Part shown: in pieces, positions 1-9,326 of the stretch
Numbering within the stretch: the stretch's first letter is position 1
How the letters are laid out: every line of letters begins with the position of its first letter
Assembly (NCBI GenBank): GCA_039028975.1
Contig: JBCCHB010000044.1
Span: 38,582 to 102,581 of the forward strand
Reading direction: 5' to 3'
Origin: JAHBNG01 sp039028975
GTDB taxonomy: Bacteria; Chloroflexota; Anaerolineae; Caldilineales; Caldilineaceae
DNA length: 64,000 bases
The notes under the pieces: generated by a model
The model's database searches: none
What the model was told of the DNA's origin: nothing
Seen by the model: the letters and a program-made list of their open reading frames with translations, nothing else
Made by a program: the position numbers and the translations under genes

Positions 1-1
1 A

Positions 2-2659
2 GATGCAGCCACCAACACAAACACCACAACCAACACGCTGACCATCGACAACACGCCGCCCGTGGTCAATCGCTCCTTGGCTCTGCAAGACACCACCAAT
101 GCCAGAATCATCTCCGACACCGTCTGGTTCGGCACCGCACCCAACCAACTGACCATCTCCGTCGCCACCACCGATACCCTTGCTGGACTCTCGACGCTGG
201 ACTTTGGACCAGCGACTCTGGACCCTGGTTCTAGCTTTGGCTATACAGGCGAATCAACGGCTACCGAAAGTCACGACTACCCGATTGGTTCAGAAGAAGC
301 ACTCGGCACAACCATTGTCATCACGGCAACCGATTTGGCGGATAATGACGGCTACGCGCCACCCACCCAACTGCTGCGGGATGTAGTTTTACCGACCATT
401 CCGATTTTCTATCTGGCAACCGACGCCACCTTAACCCTGCTGGATGACAACACAACCTTGGTCTATGGTCCGCAAACGTCAGGTTCTCTGACATTAACAC
501 TGCAAACCCGTGATACCGGCATCGGGCTGGGCCAAATCGACTTCCCGAACATCGGCTTTGCTGGAGTAGACGGCGGTCAACAGGCTGGCAACGGCATCAC
601 AGACCTAACCGAATTCAGCCATGTCTATGCCATTGATGGCACTCAGAATGTAAGTGGCACATTTGTTGTGACCGTCACCGACTGGGTCAACAACTCAAAC
701 GTGGTCACCTTCACGGTAATCCGAGACGACACACCGCCAGAGATAATCGGCGAAGCAGTGCGCCCCTTCATCCAATCCGGCAACGACCTAACCTTCGATG
801 CCTGGATTACCGACACCTATCCCATTGCGGGCGCGACTGTTGCGATTGATGGCACATCGGTTCACGATTTGCTCGACGTTGGCAGTAGATGGACCGCCAC
901 CAGACCGGGCACCCTGTCCGAAGCGGTTTACGGATTGACGTTCAGCGCCACCGACCAACTGGGTAACACGGCCACTGCTACAAATACTTTAGTTGTTGCC
1001 GACACCGATCCAACGGTTCTTCTCGACGTAACAACCACCGAGCCTTTTGGTGAAGTGATAAGCAATACCATGTACTTTGGTCATGGCGATGGAACGTACA
1101 CTGTAACCGCGCAGGTTAGCACGCCGTTGGCAGATCTGGATACAGTTGAGTTTGGGGATGCGACCAGCGCGGGTAGAATAGACTCGCTGGGTGGTCTGCC
1201 AAGCGTAACGTTAGCTCACAAGTACACGTTCACAACCGCCAGCATATACAGCAGCACCTTAACAATTACAGCTACCGATAGAGCGGCCAATACCACCGTC
1301 AGCGGCATCGCCATTATTGAGGATGAAGATGGGCCAGCGGTAGAAGTATCCGCGCAAAGTAGTGGTTTGGATATCACAGTTTCCTGGTCAGCAGCGGATG
1401 AATCGTCTGGGCTAGAAAGTTGTTCGCTGCGCGTTGAAGTCGATGGCGTGAGTACTGAACTGTCCACAGAATGTGCGGGGGAAATAGTTTATCCCGGCGT
1501 ACAGGACGTGGCCCACGTCTTCAAGCTGACCGTTTTCGACAAGGTCAGCAATGAGAGTAATGCATCCGCAAGTGTTACGCCCGATAGCGCCACCAAATAC
1601 TATTATCTCGGTGCTGATCGGGTCGCAATGCGGAATGGCAATGGCGTACTTTACCTGCATGGAGATCATCTGGGTTCAACGATCTTAGTAACCACTAACA
1701 GTGGGCAAATCGCCTCCGAAAAAAGATACTATCCGTATGGTGAAGAGCGGTTTAAGGATGGAAACCAAGCAACTGACATCTCGTTCACAGGGCAGAGAAT
1801 TGAGTTCGGTTTTGATCTAATGGACTATCAGGCCCGCTACTACAGTCCCAGATTGGGTAAATTTATCAGCCCAGACACAATTATCCCTGAGCCAACTTTC
1901 AGCCAGGACTGGAATCGGTACATGATGGTTCGCGGAAATCCTCTCAAATACACCGACCCAACAGGAAATACGATTCCTGTAAACCAACTAACTTGCTTTT
2001 GGTGCGGAAGTGAAAGCTATACCTATGGAAGTGATGAAAGTACCTTGATCGTTGATAAAGCTCAAGATATCGTCAGGTGGTTGGAGTGTACTTTTATCTT
2101 TGGATGTAGTGTTGATACTAATACTAATACAGTTACTCCTCCAACTCAGGAAGAATGGGCTCAAGCACAATCTCACAACATAATAGGGATGGGTTTGGTG
2201 CCATTAGGCACAGTCACACTAGCGACAAATCGTGCATCGCGTCGATTGGTACAGCATGGAGATGAGTTACTTGGTTTATCTACTGTACCACGCCACGTGT
2301 TAGATAATGCTCTGAAAGGGGCTAATAACCGAACACTCACGAGTTCTGCAGGAAATGTAGTTACTTTAACCAAAGAACGTTTAGGGCATATTCTGACGCG
2401 TCACCATCCAACATTCTGGGGTGCATGGCAACACATAGGTCGCCCGTTTCGCTCAAGAAACTCGGCATTTGATGCTGTCCTGGATGTAGAAGATGTTATT
2501 GGGCTTCTTCAAGAGACTCTAAAAGCTCCAGGCGAACTACTTAGCGGAGGTGGCTACCGACATGTGCAAGAGGTTGGTGGTAAATGGTATAGTGCAGTAG
2601 TTGATGGCGATGGCCTCATACAAAATTTTGTTCCATGTCCAGTGGCGGGGTGTCAATAA
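2..2659 (+). CDS. RHS/YD-type polymorphic toxin, 3' part (5' end outside window)
   Basis: The reading frame is open from the first bases of the window, so the gene starts upstream. The N-terminal ~500 residues seen here are tandem beta-sandwich (Ig/cadherin-like) repeats with recurring 'ITATD' and 'DDTPP' type motifs. They are followed at about residues 510-640 (numbering from position 62) by an RHS core tip: YYYLGADR, GDHLGST, YYPYGEERF, FTGQR, ARYYSPRLGKFISPD, DPTGN. The last ~225 residues after DPTGN differ from the tip region and should be the variable toxin. They carry LTKERLGHILTRHH, which recalls small RNase-type toxins, but I cannot assign a family. RHS proteins are large, usually secreted or surface shells that deliver the C-terminal toxin to neighbouring cells. 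The next gene overlaps its stop codon and is the likely immunity gene. Confident of RHS, unsure of toxin activity. Confidence 0.85.
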   Translation, partial: DAATNTNTTTNTLTIDNTPPVVNRSLALQDTTNARIISDTVWFGTAPNQLTISVATTDTLAGLSTLDFGPATLDPGSSFGYTGESTATESHDYPIGSEEALGTTIVITATDLADNDGYAPPTQLLRDVVLPTIPIFYLATDATLTLLDDNTTLVYGPQTSGSLTLTLQTRDTGIGLGQIDFPNIGFAGVDGGQQAGNGITDLTEFSHVYAIDGTQNVSGTFVVTVTDWVNNSNVVTFTVIRDDTPPEIIGEAVRPFIQSGNDLTFDAWITDTYPIAGATVAIDGTSVHDLLDVGSRWTATRPGTLSEAVYGLTFSATDQLGNTATATNTLVVADTDPTVLLDVTTTEPFGEVISNTMYFGHGDGTYTVTAQVSTPLADLDTVEFGDATSAGRIDSLGGLPSVTLAHKYTFTTASIYSSTLTITATDRAANTTVSGIAIIEDEDGPAVEVSAQSSGLDITVSWSAADESSGLESCSLRVEVDGVSTELSTECAGEIVYPGVQDVAHVFKLTVFDKVSNESNASASVTPDSATKYYYLGADRVAMRNGNGVLYLHGDHLGSTILVTTNSGQIASEKRYYPYGEERFKDGNQATDISFTGQRIEFGFDLMDYQARYYSPRLGKFISPDTIIPEPTFSQDWNRYMMVRGNPLKYTDPTGNTIPVNQLTCFWCGSESYTYGSDESTLIVDKAQDIVRWLECTFIFGCSVDTNTNTVTPPTQEEWAQAQSHNIIGMGLVPLGTVTLATNRASRRLVQHGDELLGLSTVPRHVLDNALKGANNRTLTSSAGNVVTLTKERLGHILTRHHPTFWGAWQHIGRPFRSRNSAFDAVLDVEDVIGLLQETLKAPGELLSGGGYRHVQEVGGKWYSAVVDGDGLIQNFVPCPVAGCQ

Positions 2660-3306
2660 TGAATATAAATAACCAAGTTCAGATCTGCTTTCTCATTTTC
2701 ATAGGGAATCGACTATACAGTGAACAAGAATTAGCTATTAATTTGGCAGAGCTTGATCAAGCGATTAGCGAGGGCAATGTGATAGATCCTCAGACCCCAA
2801 ATGGCTCGTTATCAATTCACTACCTAGGTGAGGAATTATGGCCACCTGAACTCTGGACCGATATTAATACTATTCCTGTATCTATCAATGTACTTTCAGA
2901 AGGCAATGAATCCAAAGGCGAAATTGATGGTCAATATGCGTCTATTAAACTCAAACCAATGGGAGAATTCATACTCTACCATCTTAATTCAGTGCCGCCA
3001 TCCTCTAAACATAACATCGCACGTATGTTACCTTTTGAGGGATTTCTCCAAGAATGGGTGCTGATGGGAACTCGAATGAGTAAACTCATTTCATATCTGC
3101 GAAAAAAGGAATTTAAGGGTATCGACTGGTATTTTGAGCAAGCATCACCCGAACTTCGACGAATTGTTGGCGATGAACATATAAAAACTATTGCAGAACA
3201 AGATTTGGTTGAGATGTTGTCTAGCACTCCTTGTAAGCAAGGATATTACCTTCAGGAAGATCAAACTCTTGTGAAAGTGCCATTTGGTGCCCGCAATCCC
3301 TTATAA
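2659..3306 (+). CDS. Candidate immunity protein for the first RHS toxin
   Basis: A 215-residue protein with no family I recognise. The start is chosen as the ATG at 2659, which overlaps the toxin stop codon as TAATG (2657-2661). This implies translational coupling to the toxin gene; a longer start at 2635 would run into the toxin frame. It has no signal peptide or clear membrane helix, so it is probably cytosolic, as expected for an immunity protein that binds an incoming toxin. The call rests on position: directly after the variable toxin tip and before a second toxin cassette. Base composition is more AT-rich than the RHS core, which is common for exchanged toxin/immunity modules. Confidence 0.5.
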   Translation: MNINNQVQICFLIFIGNRLYSEQELAINLAELDQAISEGNVIDPQTPNGSLSIHYLGEELWPPELWTDINTIPVSINVLSEGNESKGEIDGQYASIKLKPMGEFILYHLNSVPPSSKHNIARMLPFEGFLQEWVLMGTRMSKLISYLRKKEFKGIDWYFEQASPELRRIVGDEHIKTIAEQDLVEMLSSTPCKQGYYLQEDQTLVKVPFGARNPL

Positions 3307-3427
3307 CCCAAGTAGCTGATATCTATAGATCTACGAATACACATTCGATTCTTCCAGCACCTACAGCAGCACCTTAACAATCACAGCAACGGATAGAGCA
3401 GCAAACACTACTACCAGCGGTATTCCA
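3307..3427 (+). repeat. Duplicated fragment of the RHS beta-sandwich region
   Basis: From about 3335 the DNA closely resembles 1219-1320 of the upstream toxin gene, with shared text such as cagcagcaccttaacaat. It encodes the same YSSTLTITATDRAANTT motif in the frame of the following cassette. An in-frame TAG at 3326-3328 sits just before the similarity begins. This marks the left boundary of a displaced 3' copy of the RHS gene. Confidence 0.7.
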
Positions 3428-5269
3428 GTGATTCGGGATATTGTGTCACCTACAGTCACTATATCTGCTCAGAGTAGCGGCCTCGATATTACCCTCTCGT
3501 GGGCTGCGAGTGATAAGCAATCTGGTTTAGAGAGTTGCTCAGTGGCCGTCAAAGTCGGAGATGGTTCCGAACAGCCATTGTCTACCGATTGTACTGGATC
3601 GATGATCTATCCTGGTACTCAAGATGTTGAACACCTCTTCACCTTCTCCGCGACTGATAAAGTTAGCAACCGAAATGATTCTTCCGATTCCGCTACCCCA
3701 AACAGTGTAACCAAATATTATTATCTTGGTGCAGATAGGGTCGCGATGCGGAATGGGGATGGGGTCTTTTATCTGCATAGCGACCATTTGGGTTCGACAA
3801 GTTTGACGACTGATGAAAATGGAGAGGTTGTCTCGGAGAAAAGGTACTATCCGTTTGGCGAAGAGCGGTTCTCTGGCGGAACGCAGGTCACGGATTGGGC
3901 GTTTACGGGTCAACGATTGGACGCTGGCTTTGGCTTAATCGACTACAACGCCCGCTTCTATTCGCCCCGTATCGGTCGCTTCATCTCGCCTGATACGCTA
4001 ATTCCCGACTTGACCAGCAGCCAAGATTGGAATCGCTACGGCTACGTCAAAAACAACCCGCTTACATACCAAGATAGTTCAGGCAACTTCGCCTTCCTGC
4101 CGTGGCTGCTCAAAGCCGGAACCGAAGCCGCAGTCGATGCGATGGTACAGGCTGCCTTCTCCTACTACTTTGACCCCGAAATTACCAGCATAGACCAAGC
4201 CATCGGCGAGATCAGTTGGAGTCAAGTAGCGTGGGCTGGGGCGACTGGCCTCATGCCGGGGAGTGGGTTGGCGAAATCGGCTGCGGTTGCGGTTGGCGAT
4301 GTGTTGATCAACTTTGCCGAATTGGGCGACGATTATACAGTTGAGCAAGCCCTGCAGGACTTTATCATTAGTGTCGGTTCTGAGCTTGTTGGCAAGAAGG
4401 CTGGGGAACTTGTCGAAAAATATGGGCCGGAAGCATTTGAAACCGGACTTAAGAAACTTGGCTTATCTGGGGGCTGTAGCTTTAGTTCAGATACGCTCGT
4501 CCTCACTGATATCGGATTACGCCCCATTGCCGATCTGATCGTCGGCGATATTGTCTACGCCTATAACGAAAAAACAGGCAAATTTGGCTGGTATCCAGTT
4601 ACCGCTACCTTCGCCCATCTCGACCCCGAAATCGTTCTCCTCACAATCGATGGCGAAGTCATTGAGACGACACCCGAACACCCCTTCATGATCATGGAGG
4701 CCGCGCCTTGGTTGGCGGTTAGTCAAGTCGATGAGCGGTGGGTTGCGGCTGGTAATCTGTCCGTAGGTAACGATGTGCTTAACTCAAATGCTTCTACTGG
4801 CAATGTTGAAAGCTTTGCGGTGGTTGCTGTCGAGCGTTGGATGTATAATATTACCGTTAGTGAGGCTAACACCTTCTTTGTTGGGTATGGAGAATGGTTG
4901 GTTCACAATAGTTGTGACGAAGAACTCATTGACGATTTTCTACGAAATCAAGGTAGGATAGTCGAAATAAATCCTCTTGAAGGTGTTGAAGGCGCTGGCC
5001 GTCAGGGAGATCGATACATAGATGGCATTCTAACAGAGTACAAAACATTAGCCCCAGGTGCGACCTCAAATCGCATTAAAAACGTTGTCAATAACTCAAT
5101 CAGAAAAGGAGGCCAAGCCAGACATATAATAATTGATGCACGTAGCTCTGGTCTGACTTTGGATGAAGCTACTCGTGGTATAGGCCGCGCGTTTGGCATT
5201 AGCCGAGGATTGGTTGATGTGATTGAGATAATTGGCGAAGATTTCCATTTAGTCGAAACTGCACAATAA
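3428..5269 (+). CDS. Orphan RHS tip with HINT domain and PD-(D/E)XK-like tRNase toxin
   Basis: Displaced C-terminal cassette of 613 residues in this frame; the frame is open from 3329 with no convincing start or ribosome site. Residues 1-220 repeat the end of the beta-sandwich and RHS tip of the upstream gene. A linker with hydrophobic stretches follows (220-345). Residues 350-494 form a HINT/pretoxin autoprocessing domain: catalytic C350 in CSFSSDTLV, TPEHPF, and the terminal WLVHN-SC. The last ~118 residues are the toxin, with D532, E537 and K539 in DRYIDGILTEYK. That is a PD-(D/E)XK nuclease signature resembling CdiA C-terminal tRNases. HINT cleavage at H493-N494 would release the toxin. 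Such orphan tips are normally silent until recombined onto the main gene. The family is known; delivery and activity here are inferred. Confidence 0.75.
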   Translation: MIRDIVSPTVTISAQSSGLDITLSWAASDKQSGLESCSVAVKVGDGSEQPLSTDCTGSMIYPGTQDVEHLFTFSATDKVSNRNDSSDSATPNSVTKYYYLGADRVAMRNGDGVFYLHSDHLGSTSLTTDENGEVVSEKRYYPFGEERFSGGTQVTDWAFTGQRLDAGFGLIDYNARFYSPRIGRFISPDTLIPDLTSSQDWNRYGYVKNNPLTYQDSSGNFAFLPWLLKAGTEAAVDAMVQAAFSYYFDPEITSIDQAIGEISWSQVAWAGATGLMPGSGLAKSAAVAVGDVLINFAELGDDYTVEQALQDFIISVGSELVGKKAGELVEKYGPEAFETGLKKLGLSGGCSFSSDTLVLTDIGLRPIADLIVGDIVYAYNEKTGKFGWYPVTATFAHLDPEIVLLTIDGEVIETTPEHPFMIMEAAPWLAVSQVDERWVAAGNLSVGNDVLNSNASTGNVESFAVVAVERWMYNITVSEANTFFVGYGEWLVHNSCDEELIDDFLRNQGRIVEINPLEGVEGAGRQGDRYIDGILTEYKTLAPGATSNRIKNVVNNSIRKGGQARHIIIDARSSGLTLDEATRGIGRAFGISRGLVDVIEIIGEDFHLVETAQ

Positions 5270-5280
5270 GAGAATCTATT

Positions 5281-5664
5281 ATGTCCTGGCAAATGCAAAT
5301 ATTTTTCAACTCTACCGATAACGCAAAAGTTACCCTATCTAAGCTAGCAGCACTATGGCAAATTTCTTTCCAAGAATGTCCTGGGTCCAATACTTTTAGG
5401 TTTTTCAGATACAGTGGCTTAGGGCTATCCATCTACTTTTTTGACCAACACGATCTGGAAGATGACATAAATCTTGAGTTTTCAAAATATAGCTATCAAT
5501 TAGAAATAGAGGCACATTCACCGACTCATAATTATAAAAAGTTTGTACATGAAGCCACACATTACTGGGCTACCCAGATGTTTAGGCAATATGGATGGAA
5601 GTCTATGATTGTTGAAGATGTTCAGAAATTTGTGACGGAAATACCAGACCCATCTTATTATTAG
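5281..5664 (+). CDS. Candidate immunity protein for the tRNase-like toxin
   Basis: Small protein of 127 residues starting 11 bases after the toxin stop. No family is recognised. It is rich in aromatic residues and acidic in the middle (FFDQHDLEDDINLEF), a usual trait of immunity proteins that block basic nuclease toxins. No signal peptide or membrane segment. The function is inferred from its position directly after the toxin domain and from its size; a stand-alone unrelated gene cannot be excluded. Confidence 0.45.
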   Translation: MSWQMQIFFNSTDNAKVTLSKLAALWQISFQECPGSNTFRFFRYSGLGLSIYFFDQHDLEDDINLEFSKYSYQLEIEAHSPTHNYKKFVHEATHYWATQMFRQYGWKSMIVEDVQKFVTEIPDPSYY

Positions 5665-5684
5665 CCTGATATCTATCGTGGAGC

Positions 5685-6345
5685 CTAACCCAGACCGGAT
5701 TGCGTCCCATCATCGAACTTCTTGTCGATGACATCGTCTACGCCTACAACGAAGAAACTGGGGAAATGGGTTGGTATCCAATCACAGCGACGACGGCCCA
5801 TCTCGACCCAGTCATCGTCCACCTCACCATCGACGGTGAACTGATTGTCACCACCCCAGAGCATCCATTCTATGAGCTGGAGAGTGGTCCGTGGTTGGCG
5901 GTTGGTCAATACGAGCGCGGATGGACCGATGCGGGGTAGCTAGAAATCGGCGATCTCATCTGGCAGGCGGATGGCACGACTGGCGCGGTTGAGTCAGTAG
6001 AGCTTGTGGTTGTCGAGCAGTGGATGTACAATCTGACTGTTGCTGAGGCTCATACGTTCTTTGTGGGTCAAGGACGGTGGCTGGTTCATAATGAATGTAA
6101 ACTCACGAAAGGGGGACGCAAAAAAAATTGGTACACTTGTTGATTTAAAGGACGTGAGTGCAAGAGAGGCTATTCGTTTACGCGGTGGCGGTGCAGGCCA
6201 AGTCAATCAGCTTGATATTGACTATGTTGATCTAACGGTTGGCGAGCTTGCGAATCTCGCTGCGCAGGGCGAACAAGCGGCAGAGACAGCAATAAAAATT
6301 GTAAAACAAGCAAAAAAGAAGAAGGGGAGATATGGTAACAAGTAA
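5685..6345 (+). pseudogene. Decayed third HINT-toxin cassette
   Basis: The DNA from about 5690 matches the HINT domain of the preceding cassette (LTQTGLRPIIELL, VYAYNEETGEMGWYPITAT, TTPEHPF, TFFVGQGRWLVHNEC). The catalytic N-terminal cysteine segment is missing and a TAG at 5938-5940 interrupts the frame. After the HINT end the frame shifts near the G and A runs at about 6112-6128. The other frame continues as a short basic domain (KKIGTLVDLKDVSAREAIRL ... IKIVKQAKKKKGRYGNK) ending at 6345, likely the toxin remnant. Start truncation, a nonsense codon and a frameshift together mark it as an inactive reservoir cassette. The short basic toxin domain is not recognised. Confidence 0.7.
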
Positions 6346-6727
6346 CAAATTCCCTGTGGGTCTACCGCTTGTTGAAGTAATGGTGTCATGCAATTCAAAA
6401 TTCGGTAATCTTCAGGCATCTTTTGATGAAGTATCTTTAGCTTTTGGTGATGGTAGCGAATTAATAACCATACAACCACTAATTGACACGGATGAAATTC
6501 GCGTACTTGATTCGCCTACAACCCATGAATCGAATGATTACATTCAACCGGCCTGGAGTTTGCCCTTTATAGGAATGAAACTTCAAACCGTATGGATCTG
6601 TGAGAATAGTCAAGGATATAACGATTTATTAGTTTTCGCGTTTAGATTTCTTCAGCCCAATATTGGTTTTTTAGCAGAAGGTAACGTGCTTAAGTTAATT
6701 CAATTTTGTATGGATAGATATGATTAG
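6332..6727 (+). CDS. Candidate immunity protein of the third cassette
   Basis: Predicted 131-residue soluble protein overlapping the end of the toxin remnant by 14 bases in another frame; an AGGGGAGAT ribosome-site-like stretch precedes it. No family is firmly recognised. It contains LQTVWICENSQGYNDLLVFAF, a pattern seen in small hypothetical proteins linked to toxins, but I cannot name it with certainty. It is intact although its toxin partner is decayed, which is common because immunity alone can be kept. Function is inferred from order only. Confidence 0.4.
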   Translation: MVTSNKFPVGLPLVEVMVSCNSKFGNLQASFDEVSLAFGDGSELITIQPLIDTDEIRVLDSPTTHESNDYIQPAWSLPFIGMKLQTVWICENSQGYNDLLVFAFRFLQPNIGFLAEGNVLKLIQFCMDRYD

Positions 6728-6734
6728 TACATAG

Positions 6735-6880
6735 CACCTGACCGAATTCAGCTACGTCTATACTATCGATGGTGGCTAAAACATCTCCAGCACCTTCACC
6801 ATAATCGTCACCGACTGGGTTAACAACAGCAATGTAGTGACGTTTACCGTTATACGTGACGACACGCCGCCCTAGATAGA
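6735..6880 (+). repeat. Remnant of RHS beta-sandwich repeat
   Basis: The stretch resembles 601-745 of the first toxin gene. It would encode DLTEFSYVYTIDGG, then after a stop a piece like TDWVNNSNVVTFTVIRDDTPP. It is broken by stop codons and is not a gene. It marks the right edge of the displaced cassette array. Confidence 0.65.
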
Positions 6881-7336
6881 AGATGAAGTAATCTCTGTTT
6901 TTGCTTATGGGTTAAGATATGGGCTGTATGAGCCATACCTTCACCCAGAGTTTGACGATCAATTTCACCCCAGAAATCGTTCCCGAAAAACAAGTCAATG
7001 CCACAACTAAATACTGATTCAAGAGATTTTCAACCTTTTCTCAGATCAAACCTGATACCATGCATGCTAAGGGAATCACAGTCCCCTACTTATTCGCTCT
7101 GATGTTTTGAGCCACAGCCCATAACCATATAACCATGAATATGACCATTCGTTGTTAGCAACGTTTCGTCAATCATAGTTTTCAAATCTCTTACGACTCC
7201 TCACACCAACGGCCTGCGTTCGTCCGCTCTTCCCATACGGATTCCCCATTCTGGTACTCGGCAGTCAGAGCAGAAACCTGACTCAGATTTACCAACAGAT
7301 AGACTCCCACCCAAATGCCTACCCTTAGTTGCACGC
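6881..7336. other. Intergenic stretch without recognised features
   Basis: About 450 bases between the RHS remnants and the next gene. I see no convincing coding frame, RNA gene or strong hairpin. Confidence 0.5.
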
Positions 7337-8062
7337 TTGCCCTCGTTCGTGCGCGCGGCTGAGCCTCCTCGCATGTACTTGACTTCCCGTGACCGCCACC
7401 TTCTGGTACGCCTCATCCACTATCGCCTCCTGACCACCCACCAAATTGAAGCTTTGTTGTTTCATACAGGAAAGACACCCCGTAGTTTGCGCACCCAGTG
7501 CCAACGTCGACTTCAGCTTTTGTACCATCACCGCTATCTGGCTCGTATCCCTTTGCGCGTAACTTTAGATGTCGGGACTCAACACAGAGAGGGGCGCAAG
7601 CCATTTGTGTACACCTTGGATAAACTTGGATTGGATGAAGCCGCCCAAATGTTGGGACAGAAACGCTCGCACCTTGATTCCCCTCCCCGTCCTGACCGCA
7701 TTCGAGACTGGCGCAAGCTGGCGCATGATATTTCAATCAATGATACCCTCATCGTGATTGACCGTTTGGCCCAGGCCAACCAACTTCAAATTACCTCGTT
7801 TCTCACCCAACGCCAATTGAAGTCATCGGCATATAAAGATAAGCTGCCCACAATCAACGTCAATGGTACTCGAAAACTCAAAGAACCCGACAGCTATTTC
7901 ACCCTCTCCTTTCCCCACCTACCCCGACCCATCCACTGCTTTTATGAAGAAGACCAGAGTACTGAAGTAAAATCAGAGTGGCAGGAAAAAGTCACGGCCT
8001 ACCTCCAGTATCGACATCAGGGTTTGGCCTATCAGCATTTTGGCTGTTCGTATCTTTCGTGA
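7337..8062 (+). CDS. Replication-relaxation family protein, possibly C-terminally truncated
   Basis: The 241-residue product has the pattern of the replication-relaxation family (winged-helix DNA-binding proteins common on plasmids and integrated elements). An N-terminal 'LTSRDRHLLVRLIHYRLLTT' winged-helix start is followed by HQIEALLF, then YTLDKLGLDEAAQ, and a C-terminal nuclease-like part with ...CFYEEDQSTEVK... and WQEKVTAYLQYRHQG. The start is uncertain: 7337 is a TTG, while ATG at 7373 begins at the conserved region. The protein stops soon after the K-x-x-AYLQY helix. The family usually continues a little further, and another frame stays open to about 8130, so a small C-terminal frameshift is possible. 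No partner genes of a plasmid or phage lie beside it. Confidence 0.6.
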   Translation: MPSFVRAAEPPRMYLTSRDRHLLVRLIHYRLLTTHQIEALLFHTGKTPRSLRTQCQRRLQLLYHHRYLARIPLRVTLDVGTQHREGRKPFVYTLDKLGLDEAAQMLGQKRSHLDSPPRPDRIRDWRKLAHDISINDTLIVIDRLAQANQLQITSFLTQRQLKSSAYKDKLPTINVNGTRKLKEPDSYFTLSFPHLPRPIHCFYEEDQSTEVKSEWQEKVTAYLQYRHQGLAYQHFGCSYLS

Positions 8063-8133
8063 AGCAAAAATGACCGCAGAAGCTGAAAGCACAGAGCAGA
8101 TTTTGGATGCTTCTTCTTTTTCAATCGAATAAT

Positions 8134-9204
8134 CTATAGCAGATGGTAGCCGAAATCACGCTCAAAGTCACGCCACACCGAATGGATGTGGGTACCACCA
8201 TTGCGCGAGTTGTCGAACTCCAACAGAAATGAGGCCCCCTGAAGTCGGTAGTATTGGGGGGCTTGATATTCTCGACTTCCTGCCCAGGCAAAACGAATCT
8301 GTTCAAATCCGGCCTCCTGAATGCGAGCTAGGCTTGGCTGGGCAACATGCTCAGTTTGAGTTTCCAAGTACGTTCGAAGAATTTCTTCTACAAGTTTCTG
8401 CTGCTGATTGCCCATGTCGCCATAGAGGAGTCCGTTTGTTTCGATCGGGTTGACGCGAGCAGCATTCTGCGTTACGTGCTGCCGCAACGTGTCTTGCTGA
8501 ATAATTGTCGCGTTGAGCATATCACTACCAAGCGAGTTGACCAGTTCCAGACCAGCATCCTCTTCGCGAGGCATGGCGCGCAAACCAGCCTCGGTGTTGG
8601 TTGGCCATGCCCCAAGGAAGAAAGGGGTCGTTGCTAATTGATCACCCGCAATCGTAAAGTGTTGGGATAGGTGATGGCCCTCCCAACGCCAGCCCCACGG
8701 AGCATCTGAGTCTGGTGTGCCAAAGATCGTCACATAATATAGCTCTGGATCATTGCCCAAATCCTGCTGTAGAGACATGATGTTGAGTGCTTTTTCCAGA
8801 CCTACATCGGATAGACTAGCTTTCAAGAGATCAAGCGCTCGGACCTTCTGCTCCTCGGCCATTTCTCGTAGAGGCAAACCATTGCGAGGGAATCGACCGG
8901 GTGTGGTCCAATGCCAGCGAAAGCGCTCCTCGCCCGAAAATTCGTAGGTCGCTTTTCCAAGTTGAGCACCGTCAAGGCCATTCAGAAAATGAGTAGCTGC
9001 TTGGGCTATCCTTGCAGTGAGTGTCGACTCGTCAGTAATGACCTGGCTATCAGTTGGGGATTCAGCAATGGCTTCAGCCAAAGAAACGGAACTATTCTCT
9101 GTATTGGATGCTGTGTCTGAGAATGAGATGCAGCCAGTTGTGCCAAGCAAGACTGCGCCCGCTGTAGAGAGGCCAAGAAATTTACGCCGATTTAGTGTTG
9201 TCAT
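8134..9204 (-). CDS. DUF3500 family protein with Tat/lipoprotein signal
   Basis: A 356-residue protein. ATG at 9204 is chosen because GGAGG lies five bases upstream; the longer frame begins at a TTG inside that ribosome site. The N-terminus MTTLNRRKFLGLSTAGAV has a twin-arginine-like RRKFLG motif, and the signal ends in GTTGC, a lipobox-like cysteine, so export as a folded, possibly lipid-anchored protein is likely. The mature part shows DUF3500 hallmarks: RWHWTTPGRFPRNGLPL, PELYYVTIFGTP, PWGWRWEGHHLS, TPFFLGAWPT and C-terminal RDFERDFGYHLL. The biochemical function of DUF3500 is not known to me. It appears monocistronic. Confidence 0.85.
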   Translation of the reverse strand: MTTLNRRKFLGLSTAGAVLLGTTGCISFSDTASNTENSSVSLAEAIAESPTDSQVITDESTLTARIAQAATHFLNGLDGAQLGKATYEFSGEERFRWHWTTPGRFPRNGLPLREMAEEQKVRALDLLKASLSDVGLEKALNIMSLQQDLGNDPELYYVTIFGTPDSDAPWGWRWEGHHLSQHFTIAGDQLATTPFFLGAWPTNTEAGLRAMPREEDAGLELVNSLGSDMLNATIIQQDTLRQHVTQNAARVNPIETNGLLYGDMGNQQQKLVEEILRTYLETQTEHVAQPSLARIQEAGFEQIRFAWAGSREYQAPQYYRLQGASFLLEFDNSRNGGTHIHSVWRDFERDFGYHLL

Positions 9205-9326
9205 AAAATCCTCCAATTATAAGTAAACTGCACGCAAGCGATACTTGGAGTATATCAGAATATGACAGTGAGCCATGTTAGGATTCGATTAAGATATGCA
9301 GAAGGTCATCAACTGTCTGCACCATT

